This document shows positions 16,701 to 30,335 of a DNA stretch of 64,000 nucleotides, in pieces (position 1 is the first letter of the stretch; every line of letters begins with the position of its first letter). The position numbers and the translations under genes were made by a program. Location of the stretch: the NCBI GenBank assembly GCA_964035795.1, contig OZ038327.1, forward strand, positions 772,001 through 836,000. The letters run 5' to 3'. A model generated the notes under the pieces. The model did not search any database. It worked only from the letters and a program-made list of their open reading frames with translations, and was not told the DNA's origin. Origin of the DNA: Pterobdella sp. o SKG-2022 (Eukaryota; Annelida; Clitellata; Hirudinida; Piscicolidae).

Positions 16701-19700
16701 TTTTGATAAACAAAGCTAGAAACAAAAAGTTAATGCTACTAAGGTCCAGCCTCGATGATTTTGGGACAAGGAGTATAAACGAAAATCATCATCTTCATCA
16801 TCATCGTCATCATCCTCAAACATAATCGCCCTATTAATTATGTATACATAATGGATACAAATAGATATATGCATGCATAATGACCCTATATATATATGCA
16901 TCCCAGTTACTGGTTGATAACTCTGGCCCGTCTTTATCACATCAAGGTTCTTATGGTTGGAGTTCCCAAGAAGTCTATCCGTATGTCTGTCTATCTGTTT
17001 GTGTGTTTGTCGGGTTTTTTGTCTGCCGGTATATATATATGTATTCCTATATGTTTGTGTCCGTCTGTTTTTTGTGTTTGCTTATCTTTATGTTTGTGTC
17101 TGTCTGTATTTTTTAGTTTGTCTGGTCATATTTGTTTATCAGTCTTTTTTGTATGTATGTTTTAATGTGTTTATTTGTGTTCAAATGTTCTTGCGACTTA
17201 CCAAACCACCCCCTACCCACCAAGCTATATTAGGAGGACTGCTAGTGGACGTGGGTACAGTGGACTCAAGGGGCAAAGGTCAGCTTAGAGGGGACAAGAA
17301 GTCCATACTTAGTGCAGACAAAACTTCATTCATGATTAGGGTAGTCTATTCTTAGAAACAAACAATAACAAAAATGAAATCTATTTATAGAATAAAACAA
17401 TATATAAAACCTAATTTATATTGAAAAAAAATATTATAAGTTTCAACCTATATTTAGAAACAAACAATTGAACGATATTCGAAACCCGAATCTAAATATA
17501 GCAACCAAGAACAATTAATCATTTCCAGGTGGAAATGGCGGGCAATTCAATAAGGTTGAAGGCCGTCAAAAACAATGGGCTTATGAGCGATAATAACGTC
17601 AAAAATGTGGAAATTATGGCGGTGTACAGGGGGCAGACGTTGTATTGTAAGTTCACTTTTAATCATTGTATGGTGTGGATGAAGAAAAGTATTACTTTTG
17701 TGAGTTAAAAAAATTTTATTTTGTATATTATTTGTTTTTATTTTTCTTATATATTTATATTTTTTTTATTACTATTTTTATTTTTTTGTTGTTTTTCCTC
17801 TTTTATTTGATTTAATGATTCTTCCATTCATCCTCACACCTTTTTTTTAAAAAATAACAACCCTTCTATATTACCTTTTATTCAAATGACACCTGTCCAC
17901 CCTACCCCCGTTGAATTCTTTCCTCTTCACCCACTCCTCAACCTTCCCCCCTCTCCAACCCAGTCAAGGACCATGTCTACATAGAGAAGAACACCCGGTA
18001 CGAGAAAGCAGTGGTTGCTGTAAAGATTAAGGCGTCAGTACAACTGTGGTTTGATGCTTCTACAGAACACAAAGGTTGGTGGTTAGAGGTGTTATCTCCA
18101 ATATGGGGCTTGTGCTTTGGGGGGTTTATGGAAGATTCATGGTTTTCGCTTTAAGGTTTTGTTTTTTGAACTCATTCTTGTCAATTTTTTTCATATATAT
18201 ATTTTTTTAAATAAATTTTTTTTATTTTTTAAGTTATTGTTACTATTTTAGTTGAACTTGGTTATGATAATGATACCAGGATGGATAATGATTGACATGC
18301 TTCATAGATACCTGCTGTCTGCAGTCGACCTCAAAAGTGGCCCACATCCTACACGTATCTACCTAATTATATCATTATATTAATCGAATAAATCAATAAT
18401 AAATTTTATTTTTTATTTTTATTATTATTTAATTAATGAATAAACCGTGTAAAAGTGAACTCCGATTTAAATGGAGTTGTCGTTTCTACTTCGAACTTCA
18501 TTCCCAGCCGGATTCTTTCTGAAGTTATTATTTTTTTATCCATATTTTTTCCATTTTTTTTTGTTATTTTCATTTTTTTAGTTTGTATTATTATGACAGA
18601 GTGACAAGCTGGAAGTAGAAGTGTGTGGTGAAGTTGGAGGCGGAATAAAAGTTATACCAAACGCTGTGAAACGGTGGAAGAAATCACTTTTTGTTTCAAT
18701 TAAAAATTTTTTCTTATTAAATCGTTTACTACAGGCTAAAATGCATGCCTAATCCAGCCCTAGGCACTTATGTACTGATATATAACAAGTTCAAAGCCAT
18801 GCACATCTCTGCCTTGTCCCAAATCGTCCTCTATCTTAAGCTCAGCCAAGTGGTCAAAGGTAGGGGGGAGGAAAGGGCAGAGATGAAAGGAAAGAATGAG
18901 TGGTGTGGTAGTTGGAGAGATAGAGAATGAGTGGATGAATGGCGAAGTTAAGTGGGGGAAGGGAAATCTAATGGATGTTGGGTCAAGGTCTGATGAAGGA
19001 ATGTCATTATATACTTAAAGGACTTTAAGCACTCAGATGCTAATTTTACAATTAAAGATTAAACAACTGCTAACTTCACTATAACCTTTTCCAACCATTT
19101 ACCTCTAATACCTCTTCACAAACCACCCTACACCCTCTTACAGTGGTGATAACTCTGCCAAACTTTCCCCCCATTCCACCAACGCCCCCAATGACCGGAC
19201 TAAAACTGTACCAGTTTGAAGTGCAGATAAGTGTGGTGCAAAATAGGATTCTTGGATATTGGGTGGTTGACCTGTTAGAGCCCAGAAAAGTCATCGCGGT
19301 GGAAATTACCTCTGGACCTGGTTTGTGCTCTTTTTGTTGTTATTTTTTTAATATTGTTGTTTTAATATTTTTTTTGTTCATTTTTTTATTATTTACCTTT
19401 TTATTTTTATTTTTTTTGATGGTTCAGAATCGACGGTGCTGACGACTTTTTCCGTTTTTGTACAAGACACTTTCCACGAAGATTTGATGGAAGTGTGTGC
19501 TAGGTTTGTCCGCCATTTTGAAATTTTGAGCGCAAATTTTTAAAATTTTAGCGCCCATTTTATGGAGATATCAAAACTTATGGTTTTATAGCATCGTTTT
19601 TCGAGCAATGAGGGATATCTTTTTGTTATTATATGAACCATTTGTCTTGTTGAAGCTAAATTTGATAATGAAGTAGAAAAGTCTCAAAATAAAACAAATA

Positions 19701-22700
19701 ATGAAAAGATGAGATAATTTACTTTTCCGGTCAAGATTCATGGACAAGTCCTTCAAGCCCAACACCAAGAAGTATCTTCAATGCATTCCTCAGCCTATTA
19801 CTGGTCTGTTGTCATGGGGAAAATAATATCAAAATATAATTGAATCAACTTGTTTACCTTAGAATAAAAACTCAAAACTTTCTTATTTTTTTAGACCTCT
19901 TCCTTTTAACAGTTTTTCTCAAACAACTCTCTTTTGCAAACTGCTTTTGTTTCTTCTAATCAATATCTCATCTCCCAATAAATGCCCTTTTTCTCAAACA
20001 ATCACTCCCTCCCCCAAACACAGGCAGGTTTGTGATAGTGGCCCGACCTGACAAGGGCTACTTTAAAACGGCCATCAAGACTATAGTTGTGTGGTTCTAC
20101 AATGAAAACAAGCAGGAGAGCAGTGAGTGGTGGTGTTAGGTGTTGTTGGAGATCACTTTATCCCATAAATTTTCACCATTATTATCTTTTACCTTTATTC
20201 TTATTCTTTCTTTTTCTATTTCCTCACAGCAAATCCTAAACACAATGATGGGATCACAAAGAAAGGAAGCCCAGATCGAAGTCTGGATCTTGATTGGATG
20301 ATTATTTATAACAAACTCAAATTCAGGTGATAAAATAAACCTATACTGTAATTTGATTGGTTGACGTATTTAATTTTTTAGTATCTATTGCATGGTAAAT
20401 ACATCACTTTCTTTTTTCTACTTCAAAAACAAAATTCATTCCACTTACCCTTTTAACCACTACCCACCTTATTCAAACTTTTCCCCATCCCATTCTCCAC
20501 CATTGCTGAACCTACTTCTACCATCCACTTTATCATAACTCCAACTCTCTTCGCTTAACCCTTCTTAGCATTATTCTCCTAAATCCATCTTCTATTTCTC
20601 TCACCATTTCAACCAAAATTTTCTTTCAAAACCCTTCTTTCTTCTCATCTCTCCATCTTTCCACCCCCCTTTCCAGTTCAAATCCTCAAGGATGGTGGTT
20701 GTTCGACTTGAACTCCGAACAACAAATTTCCAGTCTTATTGTGTCCTTGACTACCGACAAGAAATGTTAGAATTGTTTTTTTTTTATCATTTTTTAAAAT
20801 TACTATTTGTTCTTTCTTTCCAACCCTCACTCTTATTCTCACCCCAACTTTCACCTCAATTCTCACTTCTACTCCTATTCTTACCCTATTCTCACTTCTA
20901 CTAAAACCCTAACCTCACCTCTACTCACTCTCACCCCAACCTACCCTCAATCTTCACCCAAAGTACTTGACGGCTTCAACAACGTTTATGCGGGTCTGAT
21001 GAAGCATAGAAAAATGGTGAAAAATCCCGATTACTGCTCATATAGATCTTCTTCATCCGTCATCACTGCTGGTTTGGTGAGTAACATTTGGGTATGGTAT
21101 TTTGGAGTGAGTACATTTGGGTATGGTATTTTGGAGTGAGTACATTTGGGTATGGTATTTTGGAGTGAGTATCTGGATTTTGCAAGGTATTTCGAAATCA
21201 GTACTATGTATTTATAATTGTTTCATAAATGAAAATACTAGAAATATACAAAATACAGGCGCAAAGCTACGGGTTCTTTTGCTCTTCTTTAAATAAATAC
21301 CGTTACGTCATCATCAGGTGGGCTATTTTTAGCTTTTATTCTTTTTTTTTCTCTTCAATCAATTTAACTTTTCATCATTCAATCAGTCCATCAACCAACC
21401 ATCAATACATAAAAGTGATTTTTCATCTAAATCCCCATCTATTCATCCAACTGTTGACCCGCTCATTCATTTACTCACATATCCATTCATCCATCTATCT
21501 ATCTTTTATCCATTTATTCATTTATCTATCTTTTATCCATCTATCCGCCCACCCATTTATCCATCCATTCACCACCCACTGACTCCAGGGCCAATTTGGA
21601 GTGTGTCAAGCTGGACCTGGATACAATCAACAGTGTCACTATCATCTACATGAAAGGAAGAAGTTCCATGCAGAGTATGTTTTTATTTTTTTATTTATAT
21701 TTTTACTATTTTTTTATTGTTAGTATTTTAGTACTTCATTATTAAAATTATTCATTCAATTTTTTTTAATTCTATTATTATTATCGTTACAATTATTATT
21801 TTTTTTTTATCACAGAAGTGACAGACGTGTCAAAGTTCATGCTCAAAGTACCGGAAACAAAAGTGAGGTACACACTTGGCAAAACGAACAAGGTGGGCAT
21901 GTGTACCTAATGAGGACAATAATTCCACCCCCAACACCACCTCAACACCATCTCTGTACTCACTTCAGATCAAATATATGGGAAAACAATGGTATAAGGT
22001 TGATCTTCAGAAAGCCGTCGATGTTGTCATGGTCAAACTGGATGTCAAAGGTCAGGGGTCAAATGGGTGGGGTTTTGTTGCAAGCTATTCGTTTTCTTGA
22101 AAATTTGTTTGAGATACACTTTTATCCTAGTCTACACCACTGTCTTCCTCTATCATATTTACCCCATCATAGTTTTTTCTCCATAACACCATCTTTTTCT
22201 ACATCACCACCATCTTTCCCTCCACCACCGTTTTTTTCTTAACACCATCTTCCCTTTCCAGCCAAGCAGCGAGTGAGTTTCATATGGATAATGGTGAGCA
22301 ACAAGGATTCAATAAAGATGGATGGGGGAGGTTATAACACGTGCTTCTACCACTCTGAAAAAAAGAAGGAGGTTCTCTACCCTGGAGCCAAGAACTTCTT
22401 CCGGTGCTCCTCTCGAGGACTTGCCCGCAGGTGAGATGATGTTGTTATTATGATGTTCATAGAAATTTTTTTTAGTAATATTATCAATATTAACAATAAA
22501 TTCTTTTTCTTATGAGTCATATTACTTATTATTTTTTTATTTGTTTTATTTTTTTTTTTATTATATATGTTATGCAAGGTATTTGTTTGTGGTAACGGAG
22601 AGTGACTATTTGAAGAGCATCCAGGCCGTCATCAACATCTCAAACAAATACCAATACTGTGCGTTTGTGGGGGAAGGGTTTGGGGGCAATATGATGTGGG

Positions 22701-22858
22701 GTTTTGATTGGGGGGAGATATTTGTGGGTTAGTTGAAGTTCAGTGAGTTGAGTTTTTTGGCTGATTAGTTTATCTCTGTTTTGAAATTCTTAACTTATGT
22801 CTTATTAATTCATAATTATCAAGGGTTATATTCAAATTTTATAGTTTCCTGGAGTTGA
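13756..22858 (+). CDS. Secreted protein with six fucolectin/F5-8C-like repeats (novel)
   Basis: Not a gene I can name. Exons: 13756-13834, 13923-13973, 14349-14416, 14745-14798, 15061-15136, 15401-15486, 15751-15806, 16065-16147, 16216-16318, 16907-16972, 17225-17278, 17313-17340, 17529-17646, 17964-18074, 18280-18354, 18508-18523 (weak), 18602-18673, 18735-18859, 19144-19320, 19428-19503, 19736-19803, 20024-20122, 20230-20326, 20677-20765, 20964-21076, 21259-21317, 21589-21674, 21816-21892, 21969-22050, 22262-22430, 22579-22658, 22845-22858 (weak). Total 2607 nt, 868 residues. MAISKYFFVFLLFFSSIVLA is a signal peptide. Six units of about 140 residues each have a GWW.xDL-type strand (GWMLDF, YWLITL, GWIMID, YWVVDL, WWLFDL, QWYKVDL) and a closing strand pair such as RYLYVWGLEDY, GRFVIVARPDKGY, RRYLFVVTESDYL. 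Units 3-6 keep a Cys pair; units 1-2 do not. This fits the galactose-binding beta-sandwich fold. I do not see the His-Arg-Arg fucose site of eel fucolectin, so ligand is unknown. First four and last two junctions are least sure. Confidence 0.7.
21077..21170 (+). repeat. 29-bp tandem repeat carrying splice-donor-like GTGAGTA
   Basis: Three copies of a 29-bp unit containing ACATTTGGGTATGGTATTTT, starting exactly at the 5' splice site after 21076 in the lectin-like gene. Each unit repeats a GTGAGTA-like donor. Confidence 0.88.
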
Positions 22859-23448
22859 ACCAGAACGTACGATAAATTTACGCTACTCGGCGTGACACTT
22901 TTTTGATTTTAAGTTTTAAAAAATAAATTTCTTTTTCGAGGTTAATAAAAGAAATGGTGATGTGTGTTATTAATGTTCTATTAAAGTCACAAATAATGAT
23001 CTTTATTGTATTGAAAAAAAAAATATCTTTGAAAAATTCATTTTAATTACTCAAAACTGTTAAACTAAAATTTTTCTTCTATATTTTATAAAAGTTAAAA
23101 CATTTCAAATACTACTTCATCCTGATTTAGAATTTTGAATGTTAAAATCAAATTTATTTGAAACAAAATTTAAATTAATTGAATTTTCAATAAAATAATT
23201 TATTCAAAAAATTAGCATTTTAATTTCAAAACTTAGTTTCTCGGAGCTTATTTAAAATTCAGACGATCATTAATCAAAAGTTCGATTTGCTTTTAAGTTA
23301 GTCAAATAAAAATTTTATTCAAAAATCGTGTGAAAATTTCAAAATTTAGAAAAATAATTAGATAATTCCAAAATATTATTCTAAATTAAATTTTAGAAGT
23401 TAGTTTATCTAAATTAATGTTGAATTTGGATGAGTTTCGTTTGGCATT

Positions 23449-26277
23449 ATGATGGACTCACAAACACCAGTCGATATTAACCAGTTTTCTCAAATAGTTT
23501 CCGAAATAAAAGTAAAATTTAATTTTTGTATACTTCTATTTTTGTTTTCATTGCACAAATAATTATTTTCGTGATGTTTTTCAAGTTCTCAGAAACAAAT
23601 TTTTAACTTCCCAATTTTAAATTTGTTAAAAACATTATAAAAAGCATAAAATTTTTGTAAAGTAACATATTTATTTAAAGTAATGCATATGAAAAATACT
23701 TAACTTTTGACCAAAGTAAAATCTAAAGAAACATATCAAAACATCAAAACCATTTAAATTGTGTGTGGTTTTTATTTTATTCAGTACACAACAAGCAGTA
23801 TTTTGTGAAACACCCATTATGCCACCATAAACTTAATTAAATACATACCACACCACCTCTATCATGCCCACACAGTCTCTAATACATTACACTCTCCTAC
23901 CTATAACACACTATCTCCACACCACACCCATACCACCTCCACACTGCACCCATGCCACCTCCAACCTGCACCACATGCATAATTCTCCACCCAACACAGT
24001 CGAGCTTTCCACTGTGGGAAGAGTTTATCCTCAAGACCAATAAGCTGCAAGCTTCTCTCAAGTATTGTTTTTTTTATTTTTTTTCACTATTTCGTTATTT
24101 TCATGTTTTTTGAAATATTAAGGCCATTAATTTTATTTTTTTCTCTTTATTATTACTTTTATCATTATTATTATTGTTGTATTTATTCCAATTATTATTC
24201 TTACTATTATTATTATTATTATTCAGATCCACCCTGCTCTTCTTGAACTCCTTCTTAGAGACCTACCAAAGGCTGGCAGATGTGGCTTCAGGCACTAAGG
24301 GAGGTTATTATTATTATTATTGTTATTATTATTTTTATTATCAATTTTAATAATATAATTATTATTATTGTCATTGGTATGTTTCTTATAGTTCTCGTTA
24401 TCAAAATTCTTATTTTTATGCAATTTTTATAATTACTCTTATTTATATCATTAATATTTTATATGATAGCTTTTATCATCAGCATGTTATCACATTATAA
24501 TGTAACAGCAGGACTGATACCATGATATGGTTAATACCCTGCTTACTTTAATATCATGATATGGTTAATACCCTGCTAACTTTAATACTCTGCTAATGAT
24601 CATTATCATGCTATTTTTTCCAAACCCTCATTATGGTAAAGAAGGAAAAATAATAACAACAATAATAAAAATAATAATAATGGAAAGAAAAATAATTTGA
24701 ATAATGATAGTAGTGGGTTGAGTAATAATAATAATAACCATAACAACCATAAGATTAATAAAAATAAGGATAGTGGTTTGAGTAATAATAATAATAATAA
24801 TAATAAACTTGGAATAATAAAAATAAAAGTAATAATGGGATGGCACTAGAACTACTGCAAGAATGCTCAAATATTAATTTTCTCAATAATATCATAAAAT
24901 GTCATAAAATTTTTATTATTATTATTTCTATTATTATTATCTTTGCTTATTATTATTATTCTAGACATTATTCAATGAAGAACGAAGTATGAAAAAAGAT
25001 AATTATCAAAAAATAATAATAAAAATAAGTCACACAAGTGCTTGATATAAAATAAATAAAAATTCTATCAGTAATAAAAATAATGATAATAAAAGTAAAA
25101 AAAGTATTAAGAATAATAATAAAAAATTAATAATGCAAACAATGAAACCATCACAAAGCGACACTCAAACAATAACTAACGTCAAACACTAATAACACAC
25201 CTGCGCATGCACGCACATACGCACATTCATTCATAAAGTCTACCTATATTGCTTGTTAATTATTATTATTTTATTATTATTTATTATTATTTTTTTTTTA
25301 TTATTATTATTATTTAAAAACTAACTTCATCAATAATTTTTTAATTATAATTTACAATCATTCCCATCTATGGAATACACATTTCATAATAATAATAATA
25401 ATTATTATTATTATTGTTATTATCATCATCATCACCCAGGCTACAGCAACGACCTGGGCATAGGACTGACGAGGATCGCATTGAAGCATCGTAATATAGA
25501 AGAGAAAATCAGGAGTATCGCTGGGTTGCTGTTCTTATTATTTTTATTAATATTGATGTTATTATTATTTTTATTTTTATTATTGAAATTGTCTTTATTA
25601 TGATATTGCATCTTATTATTGTTGTTTTGGAGAATTAATTTTATTGCTAGTATCAACTTTTTATGTTTTTTATTATTATTATTATTACCTTTCCAGGGTG
25701 ATGTGTGACAAATGGCTGGGGCAAGAGAAGGTAGATGAGTGGAGGAAGGGGATGATGATGATGGAGAAGGAGAGGAATAAGGGTTGGTGTGGTGATCATG
25801 ATCATAACAGTAATAATAATAAAAGTGATAATAAGAATAATATTAATAATAATAAGGTTAGCAAGAAAATTAAGGATATATTTGATCAAATTTTTCAAAA
25901 TAATCAGCATTTCTATTTTTTGTTATTATTATTTTTTTTTAATATTATTATCAGAGGTGAAACGAGCTCAGAACGAAGTGAAGAAGGCGACAGAAGCGAC
26001 AAATAAGATGAGGAAGAAGATGAGAAAAAGTGAGTTATGATGAGAATGATGAGGACATAAAAGCACACATGCAAAAACACCTCAAAACACAAATCAGTAC
26101 ACATACATAGATTACACTCAAACTCACATGCATAACTTCACACAAATAATACACACATAAATCCACACATACACATACAGACAGCAAAGAAGACACACAG
26201 GCCCATATGCAGCAGGCATTAATAGAACAAACAAGTAAGGAGAAAGCACTAGAAACTGTCAACAAGGCTTTCTTGAG

Positions 26278-26360
<83 letters not shown>

Positions 26361-28092
26361 ATAAACAAGCCATCTAACCATGCAAACATTCAAACTCATT
26401 ATACAAAACACACAGATCAGCTATTGACTTCTCAAGGGGACAGTTTGTGTGCCTTGTAGACTGTATCAGACCCATTGCTGTATGCTATTATTTTTATTGC
26501 TCTTATTATCATTATTATTATTTTATTATTATTATTATTCATATTATTATTGTTATTACTTATTATTATTTTTTTTTATATATATTTCCGCACTTCAATC
26601 ATCACATCACCATTGAGAAAATTTGTTTAAACATTACAGGACATGGAGCATTCGATGATCTCAGACCTGTCTGGCATCCACGCCACTTCACAACTTCTCA
26701 ACAACCCTTCTCCCGGTTAATAATAATAATAATTAAAAAACTAATAATATTATTATTACTCTTGTTACCACCGTCATTTCTATTATTATTTTTATTATTT
26801 CAGGAAAAGCCTCTTACCAAGACCTATATCCAGTCCAGGTCTGTTATTTTTTATTATTATTATTTTTTTATTATTTGTATCATTATCATCGCCATCTAGG
26901 CCAATGAAGACAGGCGCCTCTCATCAACATCCAGCCACAGCATGTCACCTCAACATCTGACGTCATCACAACTACTTCCGCTTCCGGCATTACCCCAACA
27001 ACAACAACTTCCGGTATTAACCCAACAACAACATCCGGCTTTGTCTCAACAGATAACTACCCAACAACAACAACAATTGAGACAACAAATTCACAACATT
27101 CAACAACAACAAAATAATCATTGCCATCATCATCATCATCACCACCCATCTTGCCCTCAGAAGAATCAAATGTTGAGACAACAACAACTACAGTTGGAGC
27201 AACAATTGATGCAACAAGAACACTTTCAACAAAATCTACAGCAACAGGAGCAATTTCAACAGCAACAACAACAACAACAACTTAGAGTTTTCCAGCAAAA
27301 TTGTCAATGTAGCAATCATAACAATAATAATAATGATAGCAATTCTGATAATAGTAATAATAATGGATACACGAAGCTGTATTATAATACTATAAGTAAT
27401 AATAATAATAATAATAATAATAAAAATAATAACAACAATAATAATAATAATAGTAAAGAACCACCCTTAGAAGGATACGTTAAAATGCACCAATTAGCTA
27501 GTATGGAAATGAGGGTTTGTTATTATTATTATTATTTTTATTTTTATCGTTATTATTATTATTACAGGAAAATGGCCAGCTGCTTAGAGCTAAAACCGAC
27601 GATGACGTAGCGGTGAAAACATGGCGGGCGGAAGCGGATCAAAAAGCCGGAAATAGAAGATCAAATATGAGGGATAGGTCACTTCCACCATCCAGTCGGA
27701 AACAGAAGAATCTTAAAGTACAGTTCGTTCAACAACAAACATCTGAAAATGATGCGCAACAATTCTTGGACCAACAACAACAACAACAAATTTCACATCA
27801 ACAACAACTTATACTCAACCAACAACAACTCCAAGGCCAGCTACAACGACAACTATCACAGCCTCAACAACAACTACTCCAACATAAGCAACAACATCTA
27901 CACAACCAACCATCCCTCAACAACCAACAACAACAAAGAATATTAAGCAAATCGGAGTCATTTTGTAGCAGTATACAGACCCCTCTTCCACCACTACCGC
28001 ATCCACCATCCCCCCACCATGTCGGTGATGATGATGATGATGTCGATCTACCCTTGCCACCACTACCGGAAGAACTTATGAAAATGTCTTGA
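23449..28092 (+). CDS. MTSS1: I-BAR (IMD) domain protein, MTSS1/MIM-like, with Gln-rich tail
   Basis: Twelve exons: 23449-23511, 24000-24061, 24227-24303, 25440-25524, 25697-25782, 25955-26029, 26181-26277, 26416-26479, 26640-26715, 26804-26838, 26900-27514, 27568-28092; 619 residues. Residues 1 to about 235 form the IMD: FSQIVSEIKSSFPLWEEF, TKGGYSNDLGIGLTRIALKH, VDEWRKGMMMMEKERNKE, VKRAQNEVKKATEATNK and RGQFVCLVDCIRPIA line up without gaps of note with MIM/ABBA. IMDs bind PI(4,5)P2 and curve membrane outward (protrusions), linking Rac and actin. The rest is Gln/Asn-rich low complexity, closing with a proline segment LPLPPLPEELMKMS. I see no C-terminal WH2 motif, which vertebrate MTSS1 has. 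Intron 3 is over 1.1 kb of ATT repeats. Some low-complexity codons near 27300-27460 (AAT runs) could vary between alleles. Start chosen because the first exon supplies the missing first IMD helix in phase. Confidence 0.85.
26278..26359 (+). repeat. (GT)n microsatellite in MTSS-like intron
   Basis: About 40 GT units beginning directly at the 5' splice site following exon 26181-26277. Confidence 0.95.
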
Positions 28093-28899
28093 GTTATTCG
28101 TGGTTTTTGGTTTGTTGCTTGTTTGGTTGTGTTTCTCCTCGTTTGATTGGTTGTCTGACTGTTTATTGATTTTCTTTTTTAGGTTTTATGTTTCATTGTG
28201 TCTATTTATGCATATTCCTTTCTCACTGTTTGTTTTCTTTTATTTATGTATATCTATTTTCTTTTTTTTCTTTGTAGCTGTTAGTATGTTTCATTGTTTG
28301 CGTTAATACTCGTTGCTTTTGTTTAATTAACCCATTGTTTAAGAAAAAAATTTTTTTCAGTCGTTTTTTTTCATTCAGTCAAATATTCATTAAATATTAA
28401 TTTATTCATGCATCTCATTATGTATTCACACATCTACTTAGCTAGCTAGCTAATTAGTTAGATAGCTATCGCTTTTAGCCAGTGTGGCTTTTTTGCATAA
28501 ATTAAAAACTTTTATTGTTAATTAAATATTATTTAATTTTAATTGTTTTATCACTGTTCTAATTTTAACTCATTCAATTGAATATTCATGTGGTTAATTA
28601 GATGCCGGTCTAATATATTACATATTCGTCCAATCGTTGTTGTTGCAAGTCCGTCTCGGCCAATCATAACCTCAGGTATTTATAACCAGCGTTTGTGCTC
28701 ATTCAATGGGAGTTATAAATAGTTTTATGAATATATAATAAAGTGTGGTTTTTGGGGGGTATTTAATTAGAATTTTTCACTAAATGTTGCTCTTTGCATA
28801 TCTTATGAGTTTTATACTAAATAAATCTTTTTGCATATGTAATTTGTTTTTATACGATCTTCAATTGTTTTAGGCCTCGTGTTTATTCATAAGATGGCA

Positions 28900-29300
28900 A
28901 TCTATTTTTAATATTTGATATGAATAATAATCAAGTGTCGTTTATTTTTAGCAGCTGATGAATATTAATGAGTTAGCATCTATATTTAATAACTGGCGCA
29001 TATTAAACGTGAAAGGTTTATCGTTTTCATACGGTTTTTCAATAATTATTGAAAACATCTCATTATGGTTCTATTTATGTGTCTCATGTATATTAACTAG
29101 ATGCAGCTATTTTCAGCCTTTGATGAATTTTAACGATTTTGGTAGTTAATTTTAATCCTCTCATGTATATTAATGAGATACTATTTTAAGCTCCCTATTT
29201 ATATTAAAAAGTATACATTCTTTTTTTTTTAGCCTGAAAGGTATATTAATTTTAGCACAATCTATTTTTAGCATCTCATGCATATTAATGACCTTTTGTG
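28900..29300. repeat. Degenerate dispersed/tandem motif (TTTTAGC...CTCATGtATATTAATGA)
   Basis: Recurring pieces: TTTTTAGC followed by a CATCTCATG or GCTGATGA block and then ATATTAATGA or ATATTAACTA, seen near 28940, 29085, 29150 and 29265. Spacing is irregular, so this is an old, decayed array rather than a clean satellite. Confidence 0.45.
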
Positions 29301-30183
29301 TATTTCATTTAAGTTTTGTTTTAGATTTTGAATCTCAATTATTTGTTGACCAATGAATTATGTTTTTTTTTCTTTTATTATTATTATTATTTTTTTTTAT
29401 CTTTATATGATAATAAATGTTATATCTTTTTTTCCCATTAAACTTTCGCATCAAGAACATTAAGAATAACAAATTTCGCATTAAAAATAAAAATAATAAT
29501 GAAATTTCTGTTCTTATTTATTTTTTTTTATCACTCCACATTCCCAACTTTATTTCGTTGCCAATTTTAGTTTCTTATTATTATTATTATTGATGTTAGT
29601 TCATTATTTTTGTTTTTATTTTAAATATTTTTATTTTTGTGTTCATTATTTTTTTAAATTTTTGTTTCAATCTTTAATTTTTTTATTATCCACATTTCTC
29701 TAGGTTTATATCTTAGATAATAATTTTTCTCTTAGCGACATCTTGCGTGTAATGAAATATTTCTAATCCAAACATTTATCTCATTTACTCTCTCTTTTGA
29801 TTCACTGTGAGAATAGGTGCTTTCAGGTAAACAATCTCATAAATATTATTTTCTCTATAATAATAATATTGATTATTCATGTTATTATTATTATGTAAAT
29901 ACGTACATAGATCAGTCTATTACTGCCGTCATTATGCGCGATTCAATGTTAATATTATGTAAGTATTGCCGCGTATTGTATCGTTATTATTATTTTTTTT
30001 ATTTTCTTTTTTTTCCTAATCGGCTTTAAACCAGTGTTACATTGAGATATAAGCATTAAAAAATGTTTGAATTATCACATTTTTCAAAGTGTTCGCCAGA
30101 TGGCGCCTTTCCGTGTTATATAGTTTAAGTTATGTTTTAACGTTATTTGACGTTTCATCTGTGTCATTGATGTTTTTGTTGGA

Positions 30184-30335
30184 GAGTGAGTGAGTGGGTA
30201 GATGGATGGATTGGTGAGTGAGTGAATAGATGGATGGGTGGGCGAGTGAGTGGGTAGATGGATGGATGGGTGGGTGAGTGAGTGGGTAGATGGATGGATG
30301 GGTGAGTGGGTGGGTAGATGGATGGATAGATAAAT
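30184..30335. repeat. GTGAGTGGGTAGATGGATGG-type minisatellite
   Basis: Tetranucleotide-based array (GAGT, GGGT, AGAT, GGAT) of about 150 bp with a longer-period order of GAGTGAGTGGGTAGATGGAT. Confidence 0.85.

Noticed and set aside
25783..25860. Asn-rich insertion in the I-BAR domain (continuing the frame past 25782)
   Set aside because: Splicing at 25782 joins helix to helix at exactly the family length and keeps phase; the Asn run is intron.
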